NCBI GenBank assembly: GCA_039934635.1
Contig: JBDTLT010000273.1
Span: 1 to 6,931, forward strand
Length of the DNA: 6,931 nt
Source of the DNA: DATLFA01 sp039934635
Lineage (GTDB): Bacteria; Actinomycetota; Acidimicrobiia; Acidimicrobiales; WLNW01
Direction: 5' to 3'
The notes under the pieces were generated by a model that was given only the letters and a program-made list of their open reading frames with translations, was not told the origin of the DNA and did no database searches. Shown in pieces: positions 1-5,807 of the stretch. The stretch's first letter is position 1; each line of letters opens with the position of its first letter. The translations under genes and the position numbers were made by a program.

Positions 1-252
1 CCGTATCTGTCCGACGCGCAATGGGCCGAGCCCGACTACGCGTACGCGGCGAAGTGCATGCGCCAGATCGTCGAGCAGCCGACCCGGGCGCACGAACGCG
101 CGCAGCAGGCGCAACGCCGCCTCACCGACGGCTTCGGCGTGGCGCAATCCGCCGCATCCGTCGCACAACTTCTGGCCACGATCACGCAATCCGAAGGGCC
201 TGACGCATCTCGCCGCTCGCTGTTGCGGCGGGCGTTACATCGTCCCTCGTAG
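1..252 (+). CDS. Glycosyltransferase, C-terminal fragment (5' end outside window)
   Basis: This is the last 83 residues of a gene that enters from the left; the reading frame is open from base 1 to a TAG at 250-252. The motif WAEPD (residues 8-12 of the fragment), followed by a helix with alternating alanines (YAYAAKCMRQIVEQP), resembles the end of the nucleotide-sugar-binding domain of GT4-like glycosyltransferases, where an acidic 'W/xAEPD' turn precedes the helix that counts off the last glycan-active lobe. The rest is an amphipathic Ala/Gln/Arg-rich helix and a basic tail. The catalytic and donor-binding motifs lie upstream and cannot be checked, so neither activity nor family is certain. 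It converges on the minus-strand glycosyltransferase gene with 20 bp between the stop codons, and probably belongs to the same polysaccharide locus. It could instead be another GT-B protein. Confidence 0.6.
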   Translation, partial: PYLSDAQWAEPDYAYAAKCMRQIVEQPTRAHERAQQAQRRLTDGFGVAQSAASVAQLLATITQSEGPDASRRSLLRRALHRPS

Positions 253-272
253 CCGGGCATCGGTGAGTGACG

Positions 273-1460
273 TCAGTGCCGTCGACTTTCGATCACGCGG
301 CTGAGGAAGGCCTCGTACCTCGTGAGCACGTGGCCCCACGCGTAGTTCTCGATGGTGTAGCGGCGTCCCGACTCACCCAACCGGTCGCGCAACGCGGCAT
401 CGTCGAGCAAACGTGTGAGCGCGGCATCGAATTCCGCAAACGATGAGTAGGTCAGACCCCCGCGGCTGCGCCGTACCTGGCCGGCGAGCACATCGCAGCG
501 TTCTTGCACGAGCGCGGGACGGCGGTGCAAGAACGACTCGCACAGCACGATCGAAAAGCTCTCGAAGTACGACGGATTGACGAACACCGTGGCGGCCGCA
601 AAGGCGTCGTACTTCGTTTGTTCGTCGACGAATCCGGTGACAACGACACCAGGCTGTGGCTCGATCGGATCGATCGGTTGACCCACGACGGCGAGCGTGA
701 CTCGTCGGTCGCGGCGGCGGAACTCACGAAAGTACGAGATGAGCTCATCGGAGCCCTTGTTGCGATCGACGCGTCCGACGAAGAGCAACAGGGGGCCGTC
801 CTCGATGCCGAAGTGGCGGCGAAAGCGGGCACCGTCACCCTTGGCATTCGCTTCGACGCCGACACCCACAACCTCGCGAACAGCCGACGGGCGGAAACGG
901 TCCACGACCAAGGCTTGTTCCTCGGGTGTGTAGAACGCGAGACCGTCGACGCGACCGAAGAGCTCCTCGTACACATCGAATGCGAGCATGGGCTCTTGAT
1001 GCGCGGCGGGGTGCAACACCACCGGGGCCCGGCAAGCAGCAACTGTCACCGCCAGGGCGCTCGTTGGATATAGGTAGGTGTGGAGTATGACGGCGTCGTA
1101 GCGATCCGCATCGGCGCGAAGAAACTCCTGCATGTCCGGCAGGTCCGGGCCCTGCACCCGCAGCCAGTCGCGTTGCACGGCCAATGAGGTCGGCGCGCCG
1201 AGCACCCTCGCCGAGAGTGGTCCGAACTGCGCCTCACTGCGAGGTTTGCGAACACCAAAGCGGTGCACGGTCACCCCGTTCGCAGTGCTCGCACCGGTCG
1301 GATAGTGATCAGCCCACGTGACGTAGTCACGGGCTGCCGATGTCGCGACTTCGATCGTGTGACCACGACGAGCCAAGCCCTCCGCGAATCCACGGCACGC
1401 GCTCTCGGCGCCGCCCGCAACGTCATCGCCGTACCTCTGCACACAGAGGAGCAGCTTCAT
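273..1460 (-). CDS. GT4-family glycosyltransferase (tandem paralog, distal copy)
   Basis: A 395-residue GT-B glycosyltransferase, predicted to transfer a sugar from a nucleotide-sugar donor to a growing glycan at the cytoplasmic face. The N-terminal domain opens with MKLLLCVQRYG and the acceptor-side loop AGGAE (15-19). The C-terminal domain has the donor phosphate-binding FVGRVDRNKG (R230, K235) and an intact E300-x7-E308 motif inside YFESFSIVLCE. Length is normal for the family; no signal peptide or membrane segment is seen. The frame stays open 37 codons further upstream, but that would run into the preceding gene. The ATG at 1460 is chosen because MKLLLC matches the start of the paralog next door and forms an ATGA overlap with its stop codon. 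No Shine-Dalgarno sequence is visible, so translation is probably coupled. It is the last gene of the operon. About half of its C-terminal domain residues match the upstream gene. Donor and acceptor are unknown. Confidence 0.9.
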   Translation of the reverse strand: MKLLLCVQRYGDDVAGGAESACRGFAEGLARRGHTIEVATSAARDYVTWADHYPTGASTANGVTVHRFGVRKPRSEAQFGPLSARVLGAPTSLAVQRDWLRVQGPDLPDMQEFLRADADRYDAVILHTYLYPTSALAVTVAACRAPVVLHPAAHQEPMLAFDVYEELFGRVDGLAFYTPEEQALVVDRFRPSAVREVVGVGVEANAKGDGARFRRHFGIEDGPLLLFVGRVDRNKGSDELISYFREFRRRDRRVTLAVVGQPIDPIEPQPGVVVTGFVDEQTKYDAFAAATVFVNPSYFESFSIVLCESFLHRRPALVQERCDVLAGQVRRSRGGLTYSSFAEFDAALTRLLDDAALRDRLGESGRRYTIENYAWGHVLTRYEAFLSRVIESRRH

Positions 1461-2698
1461 CGGATCGCAGCTCGAGTGTCCGCCACGAACCAGTTCGGCC
1501 GACGCGCCGCGTCGAAGCGGCTGCGCACCTCGACCAGAAGAGCCTCGTAGCGTTCGATCACTGCCGGCCAACCGAAGTTGTCCAGCACATAGTTGCGACC
1601 TCGCTGCCCCATCACATCTCGCAACGGTGCATCATCGAGGAGGCGTCGCAGTGCGACATCGAATTCAGCGAACGATCGGTAGGCGAGGCCGCCGCCACTG
1701 CGGCCGACGTGACCGGCGAGCACGTCGCTCGCACCCTGAACGAGGGCGGGCCGGCCCTGTATCCATGCCTCGCACAACACGATCGAAAAGCTCTCGAAGT
1801 ACGAGGGGTTCGCGAAGACGCTGGCGCCCGCGAGCGCGTCGTACTTCGTCTGGTCATCCACGAAGCCCGTGATCACCACACCGTTTGCCGGCGGGAGACC
1901 CATCACATTCTCGCCCGCGACGACGAGCGCCACGTCGAGGTTGTCCCGTGCCATCGCTGCCCGCGCAAACCGATAGAGCTCGTCCGCGCCTTTGCCCGGA
2001 TCGAGACGACCGAGGTAGAGCAAATAGGGCCGCTCGCCGAGCCCGAATTGTCGCCGGAACCGCGCACCGTCACCGGGTGGGGTGTCATCGATGCCGGTGC
2101 CGATGAGCCTCAGCAGTTGCGGTGCTCGCAATCGCCGCTCGATGAGTTGCATCTCTTCCATCGAGTAACACGCAATCGCATCGGCGTGACGCAGCTCCGG
2201 ATCGAAGACGTCGAGCTCGAGCGCTGGCTCGTCGTGCGCGGCCGGATGCACGATCGTCGCCGTCCGCGCTGCCGCGATCGGCAGGCCGGTCGCCGTCGGC
2301 GCGAACAGATATGAGCTGAATGCGACGACGTCGTAGCGACCGGCGCGTTCTTCGAGAAACGCGGGCAGGTCGGGCAGTTCGGGCCCGTGCACCCGCAGCC
2401 AATCTCGTTGAACCGCCAGGCTGACCTGCCTGCGTGACAGCGCCCGGTGGTGCAGCGGCGCAAACAGGCGTGGCTCGCGGGCGGCGCGCACGGGCAACCG
2501 GTGCACCTGCACGCCATTGAGTTCGCTCGACCCCCGGGCGAATACGTCGGCCCAGTCTTCGTAGCTGGTCGCGCAAGAAGTAACGACATCCACATCGTGG
2601 CCGCGCGCGGCCAGGCGCTCCGCGAGCGCGCGACACGCGGCCTCGGCCCCGCCGGCGATCGACTCGCCGTAGCGCTGCGCCACGAACAAGAGCCTCAT
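1457..2698 (-). CDS. GT4-family glycosyltransferase (tandem paralog, proximal copy)
   Basis: A 413-residue GT4-like retaining glycosyltransferase. It begins MRLLFVAQRYG, has the AGGAE loop (15-19), a shared block LAVQRDWLRV (94-103), a shared HPAAH (151-155), the phosphate-binding LGRLDPGKG (R231, K236), GFVDDQTKYDA (278-288) and an intact E302-x7-E310. All these blocks recur in the next gene downstream, so the two are tandem paralogs. This copy carries an extra polar C-terminal tail of about 20 residues (from R392) that the other lacks. The ATG at 2698 is preferred over an upstream in-frame ATG at 2872, which would add 58 Arg/Ser-rich residues overlapping the preceding gene. The ATG shares one base with that gene's stop (TGATG), which suggests termination-reinitiation. 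No Shine-Dalgarno sequence is seen. It probably adds a sugar to the same surface glycan as its neighbours; which sugar cannot be told. Confidence 0.9.
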   Translation of the reverse strand: MRLLFVAQRYGESIAGGAEAACRALAERLAARGHDVDVVTSCATSYEDWADVFARGSSELNGVQVHRLPVRAAREPRLFAPLHHRALSRRQVSLAVQRDWLRVHGPELPDLPAFLEERAGRYDVVAFSSYLFAPTATGLPIAAARTATIVHPAAHDEPALELDVFDPELRHADAIACYSMEEMQLIERRLRAPQLLRLIGTGIDDTPPGDGARFRRQFGLGERPYLLYLGRLDPGKGADELYRFARAAMARDNLDVALVVAGENVMGLPPANGVVITGFVDDQTKYDALAGASVFANPSYFESFSIVLCEAWIQGRPALVQGASDVLAGHVGRSGGGLAYRSFAEFDVALRRLLDDAPLRDVMGQRGRNYVLDNFGWPAVIERYEALLVEVRSRFDAARRPNWFVADTRAAIR

Positions 2699-3801
2699 CA
2701 GTGAACCGGCGAGTGATCTGGTGTTGACGCGTGGGCAACGACTCGCGCCAGTGCCACGAGCGTGGCGGTGAGTGTTCGTTCGGGTCTCACCGCTGCCGCC
2801 ACTTGATGCCCGCGACGGCGAAGCTCGACGCGCAACGGCACGTCGCGCAGCACTCTCGCGATCGCCTCGCACATCTCAGGCGCGCCTGCGTCTCGGCCGA
2901 GCACGATGGCCGCACCCTGGGCGACTTCTCGGATCGCGCCGAAGTCACGCGCGACAACGGGCACACCGAAGTGAAACGCCGCCATGATGTGCGACCCGGA
3001 AGCCTCGTACTCGCTCGGTACGACCAACACGTCGGCTGATCGATAGAACGTGGCGAGCTGCGCATCGTTCACTGCGCCCGTCATCGATACCGACGGCAGG
3101 TTGAGGCTGTGCACGTGGCGAGTCAAGGCACTGGCGAATTGGCTGTTCCGTGGCGTGCCGGCGAGCACGAGTCGCGCATCAGGCACGTAATTGACATTGA
3201 GCATGTGGTGCGCGGCGATCGCGAGATCGGGTCGTGCGTGCGGCAAGAGTTCGTCCACGCACAGCACGAGCGGACCGGTCGACTCGGCAAGTTGCGCCAC
3301 CAGCGTCTCGTCCGCGCCGGCATCGAGTAGTCGATGGCGGTCGAGCCCGGGCGGCACGACTTCGACATTCGACAGACCCAACTCTCGCAGTTCGTTCGCG
3401 GCGAACGAGGAATACGCCAACGCTCCGATTGCCCGGTAACCGAGCCGGCGCAGGCTGGACCGATCGAACCGCAATCTGGCTGCGGAGTCGGCGTCGAATT
3501 CGTCGTAGTAGCGAGCGGGTGCGATGCCGTGGTACGCCACTAGCAATTGTTCTGTGGATCGCAGCAGGAAGTCGACAACCCGGTGATCGCCGACATCCGC
3601 GTGGTAGATCAAGAGGTCGTTGCCGTCACCGGTCACGTACTCGTCGAGACGGCGCACCGGTTGCGTCAAGCCGCTGTCACGGCGCGCGGCATAGACATCG
3701 GACGAGACGCCTGCACCGCGCAGCGCGCGGGCCATTGTCAGCGCGGACTCGGTAACCTCGTCACCGGGCGCTGCGCTGACAACAATCTGGTTGATGCGCA
3801 T
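2698..3801 (-). CDS. GT4-fold glycosyltransferase-like protein lacking key motif residues
   Basis: A 367-residue protein with the overall pattern of a GT4 enzyme. It starts MRINQIVVSAAPGDEV, has YHGIAPARYY (90-99, with the histidine kept), VVPPGLD (148-154), a mid-protein VTGAVND-like segment (TGAVNDAQLATFYRSADVL, 241-259) and FGVPVVARDFGAIREV (278-293). The motif residues that normally act are changed. The VGR-x4-K donor phosphate site reads VDELLPHAR (182-190), so Arg becomes E184 and Lys becomes A189. The EX7E motif starts at E266 but its second glutamate is A274. The codons at 2980-2982 and 3250-3252 were read directly and give Ala and Glu. The frame is intact with no stops, so it is a maintained gene rather than a decayed one. 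It may be an inactive partner or a divergent enzyme. The ATG at 3801 overlaps the methyltransferase stop by one base (TGATG) and has no visible Shine-Dalgarno sequence. Confidence 0.85.
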   Translation of the reverse strand: MRINQIVVSAAPGDEVTESALTMARALRGAGVSSDVYAARRDSGLTQPVRRLDEYVTGDGNDLLIYHADVGDHRVVDFLLRSTEQLLVAYHGIAPARYYDEFDADSAARLRFDRSSLRRLGYRAIGALAYSSFAANELRELGLSNVEVVPPGLDRHRLLDAGADETLVAQLAESTGPLVLCVDELLPHARPDLAIAAHHMLNVNYVPDARLVLAGTPRNSQFASALTRHVHSLNLPSVSMTGAVNDAQLATFYRSADVLVVPSEYEASGSHIMAAFHFGVPVVARDFGAIREVAQGAAIVLGRDAGAPEMCEAIARVLRDVPLRVELRRRGHQVAAAVRPERTLTATLVALARVVAHASTPDHSPVH

Positions 3802-5060
3802 CAGCGATACGCGGTCACGCGATAGCTCTGGGCGGCGAAGAGCAACTCGTTGACGCGTCGCGCGTTGTCGTTGACCACTTTGGCGAGGGCCGAATCGTCA
3901 TCGATCTCGTCGAGCCGCTCTGATTGTGGCGGCGGCCCGACCCACTCGAAGTCGACGGTTGTGAAACCAGCCGCCCGCACCACGAAGTCGAGGTACACGG
4001 GGTGCAACGGTCGCGTGTACGTCGGGTCGAGCGAGAGTGTTCCCGCCCGTGCCGCGAACGATTGCGGATTGATGGTCTCCACCACCAGTTGCCCCGATTC
4101 GCACAGTGCGCGATGGGCCGACTGCACGACGTCGAGCACCTCGTTGGGCGTCAGATGTTCGGCGACGTGGAGCAGTACGACGCCACCCACCGAAGCCAGC
4201 GGCACCGACCGGAGCGCGTCGACCGCGTCGCCGAGTCGGACATCGAGTCCCGCGCGCTGGCCGGCGGCGACGAGATCGGCGTCGCGGTCGACACCCCAGG
4301 CCGTCGCGCCTCTTTCGCCGAGCAGGCGCACGAGGTCGCCGCGCCCCGCGCCGAGATCGATCACCGGGCCGGGGCACTCGGCTAGTCGGTCGGCCACGGT
4401 TGTGTAGTCGGTCGCGTCTTCCGGGGACGACGCCCGCGCCGCTTCTTCGAACTTTGCGTACTCGAAGAACGGGTCGAAACCCCGCCGCCGTTCACGCTCC
4501 TCGAGCGCGGCCAGCCGCGGACTCACACCATCGAAGAAGTTGAGGTGATCGAGAAGTCTTGCCATCGTGCCGGCTCCATCGGCGAACGCCGCGCCGAGAC
4601 GGTCGATGCTGCGCTGAAGCGCCGCTACTCGATCGGTCAACACGTCGATGTCGTGCACGACGTCATCGTGCACGTGCACGGGTGCGTCGCTCACCGCCCG
4701 GATGAGTTCGTCGAACATGGGTACGACCGAATCAGCGAACACTCGAACCTGTTGGTAGAGGCCGTTGATCTGACGCCCAACCGCTTTGGACAATGCACGA
4801 TGCACGGCCTCACCGCCGGGGATGCCCGACTCGAGCGCCACCCGCTCGGGCCCTAACTGACGGGCAACGTCGACACTGTGCAGCGCTCGATACAAAGCGT
4901 CGAAACGCAGGGCCGGGTCGGGCCGGGCGAGTTGGCGGGCGAAGTCGCTCTGCAGTTCGGCTTCGAGTTCGTCCGAGTAGACGCCGCTCTCGCGGCCCCG
5001 TCTGACGCTTTCACGGATCTCGGCGACGACGGCGTCGATGTCGAATTCGGGTTCGGCCAC
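3801..5060 (-). CDS. SAM-dependent methyltransferase with N-terminal coiled-coil region
   Basis: A 419-residue protein from a GTG at 5060. The C-terminal half is a class I Rossmann methyltransferase: motif I VIDLGAGRGD (233-242), the acidic end of beta 2 at VDRD (257-260), GDAVDAL (277-283) and LLHVAEHLTPNEV (296-308). A signature LDPTYTRPLHP (344-354) is one I associate with polysaccharide-locus methyltransferases. The N-terminal half is helical and contains a clean heptad run (V134, I138, L141, V145, L148, I152, L155, F159) that predicts a short coiled coil. No membrane segment or kinase domain is seen. The frame is open upstream to 5264, but that extension would cross the opposite gene's start and is Arg-rich. 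The GTG gives the family-like N-terminus AEPEFDIDAVVAEIRESV; AGGA lies 9 nt upstream and a -10 box sits within 8 nt. It is first in a four-gene operon. It probably O-methylates the glycan or its terminus; the exact target is unknown. Confidence 0.88.
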   Translation of the reverse strand: MAEPEFDIDAVVAEIRESVRRGRESGVYSDELEAELQSDFARQLARPDPALRFDALYRALHSVDVARQLGPERVALESGIPGGEAVHRALSKAVGRQINGLYQQVRVFADSVVPMFDELIRAVSDAPVHVHDDVVHDIDVLTDRVAALQRSIDRLGAAFADGAGTMARLLDHLNFFDGVSPRLAALEERERRRGFDPFFEYAKFEEAARASSPEDATDYTTVADRLAECPGPVIDLGAGRGDLVRLLGERGATAWGVDRDADLVAAGQRAGLDVRLGDAVDALRSVPLASVGGVVLLHVAEHLTPNEVLDVVQSAHRALCESGQLVVETINPQSFAARAGTLSLDPTYTRPLHPVYLDFVVRAAGFTTVDFEWVGPPPQSERLDEIDDDSALAKVVNDNARRVNELLFAAQSYRVTAYR

Positions 5061-5068
5061 GACATCGA

Positions 5069-5074
5069 ATCCTA
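5069..5074 (-). promoter_or_regulatory. Putative -10 box (TAGGAT) for the minus-strand operon
   Basis: On the minus strand the sequence reads TAGGAT, followed by 8 nt and then the GTG at 5060. TAnnnT is the core of housekeeping -10 elements in actinobacteria. At this distance transcription would begin at or within 1-2 nt of the GTG, giving a leaderless or almost leaderless mRNA. An alternative reading is that the AGGA inside it is a Shine-Dalgarno sequence 9 nt from the start; the two readings exclude each other in practice. No -35 element was recognised. Confidence 0.4.
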
Positions 5075-5090
5075 TCGGCGGTGTCGCGGC

Positions 5091-5105
5091 CGCTCGCTGC
5101 GCTCG
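5091..5105. repeat. Short direct repeat of CGCTCG in the divergent promoter region
   Basis: CGCTCG occurs at 5091-5096 and again at 5100-5105, with CTG between, giving a 9-bp period close to one helical turn. It lies upstream of the -10 boxes of both operons and could be an operator half-site pair. Such words are also common by chance in GC-rich DNA, so this is only a candidate. Confidence 0.2.
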
Positions 5106-5173
5106 GTCCGGGCAATCGAGGAGGCCACGGCGCGGAGACGGGTGAAGTGCGCCGCCGAAGTCACAGGACTGGG

Positions 5174-5179
5174 TAGTAT
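5174..5179 (+). promoter_or_regulatory. Putative -10 box (TAGTAT) for the plus-strand operon
   Basis: TAGTAT fits TAnnnT and stands out in GC-rich surroundings. Nine bases separate it from the GTG at 5189, so a start site 7-10 nt after the box would fall on or next to the start codon. There is no Shine-Dalgarno sequence between it and the GTG (only a run of C), which supports a leaderless transcript. No -35 hexamer is visible at 16-18 nt upstream. Confidence 0.45.
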
Positions 5180-5188
5180 TCGCCCCCT

Positions 5189-5803
5189 GTGAGTGCACCG
5201 GCCACCTATGCGAGTCGTTTCCTCGCCGACGCCATCCAAATTGCGGGGAAGATCGACCCCGCAACCGTGGAGGAGGTCGTGCGGATCATTCGGCAAACCA
5301 AAGAAGCCAACGGCCGGCTCTTCTTCTGCGGTTCTGGCGGCGGTGCCGGGCACGCGTCGCACGCCGCCTGCGACTTCCGCAAGCTCGGCGGAATCGAGTC
5401 GTACAGCGTCACCGACAACGTGTCCGAATTGACGGCGAGGACCAACGACGACAGTTTCGAAACTGCCTACTCCGAGTGGCTCAAGGTGTCGCGCTTCGGT
5501 CCCAAAGATTGCCTCTTCGTCTTCTCGGTCGGCGGGGGCGACGAGGAGCGCGGCGTCAGCCGCAACCTTGTGTCTGCCATGAAACTCGCCCTTTCGGTCA
5601 ACGCGAGCATCGTGGGCATCGCCGGCCGAGATGGTGGCATGCTCGCGAAGGTCGCCGATGCCGCCGTCATCATCCCGACTCTTTCCGCGGCCGACGTCAC
5701 CGCGCAGACCGAAGGTTTTCAGGCCGTCGTCTGGCACTTGATCGTGACTCATCCCGATGTGTGCGCGACCACGCCGCATTGGGAGAGCATCACCTCGTCG
5801 TAA
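5189..5803 (+). CDS. SIS-domain sugar-phosphate isomerase, phosphoheptose isomerase-like (GmhA superfamily, variant)
   Basis: A 204-residue single SIS-domain protein of about GmhA length. GmhA converts sedoheptulose 7-phosphate to D-glycero-heptose 7-phosphate in the cytoplasm. The family loop appears as CGSGGGAGHASH (47-58), followed by the second phosphate-loop region FSVGGGDEE (112-120), then GIAGRDGGMLAKVADAAVIIPT (143-164, with the GxDGG and ADxxIxxP pattern) and EGFQAVVWHLIVTHPD (175-190). Aligning by eye to GmhA, the metal site reads H58, D62, E175, H183 where the classical enzyme has His, Glu, Gln, His, and the phosphate-binding serines are mostly Gly, Val or Asp. It is therefore a distinct subfamily and its true substrate is open. 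The GTG at 5189 is used because the N-terminal helix begins at once and a -10 box lies 9 nt upstream. It is the first gene of the plus operon, with 4 bp to the next gene. Confidence 0.85.
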   Translation: MSAPATYASRFLADAIQIAGKIDPATVEEVVRIIRQTKEANGRLFFCGSGGGAGHASHAACDFRKLGGIESYSVTDNVSELTARTNDDSFETAYSEWLKVSRFGPKDCLFVFSVGGGDEERGVSRNLVSAMKLALSVNASIVGIAGRDGGMLAKVADAAVIIPTLSAADVTAQTEGFQAVVWHLIVTHPDVCATTPHWESITSS

Positions 5804-5807
5804 TTGC

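Larger units (their letters stand above)
5061..5188. promoter_or_regulatory. Divergent promoter region between the two operons
   Basis: These 128 bp separate the GTG start of the minus-strand operon from the GTG start of the plus-strand operon, so promoters for both must lie here or inside the facing genes. A -10-like hexamer sits close to each start codon (see separate entries); no convincing -35 was found for either. In between are an 8-bp palindrome (GCGGCCGC, 5086-5093) and a direct repeat of CGCTCG. Co-regulation of sugar synthesis and glycan assembly from one region is plausible but is inferred from layout only. Confidence 0.6.

Noticed and set aside
253..272. Transcription terminator between the convergent genes
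   Set aside because: The 20-bp gap holds no stem-loop with a T run. There is an 8-bp palindrome TGACGTCA at 268-275 that overlaps the minus-strand stop codon, but it is too short and lacks a loop.
1461..1571. N-terminal extension of the distal glycosyltransferase to an ATG at 1571
   Set aside because: It overlaps the upstream gene by over 100 bp and has no family match, while the ATG at 1460 forms an ATGA overlap and a proper first beta strand.
1340..2314. A 324-codon open frame on the plus strand opposite the two glycosyltransferases
   Set aside because: It is antisense to well-supported GT4 genes, spans their junction, and is rich in Arg, His and Glu without any domain pattern.
2699..2872. 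N-terminal extension of the proximal glycosyltransferase to an ATG at 2872
   Set aside because: The 58 extra residues are basic and low in complexity, overlap the preceding gene, and the paralog starts at the equivalent of the ATG at 2698.
3234..3755. A 173-codon plus-strand frame opposite the motif-less GT4-like gene
   Set aside because: The translation is almost all Arg, Ala and Ser runs. I considered whether it was the real gene, given the degenerate motifs on the other strand, but the minus-strand protein keeps clear GT4 fold blocks and exact overlaps with its neighbours.
5061..5264. N-terminal extension of the methyltransferase to 5264
   Set aside because: It would run through the divergent spacer and 76 bp into the opposite gene. 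The added residues are Arg/Ser/Gly-rich, and a GTG with a nearby -10 box or AGGA is available at 5060.
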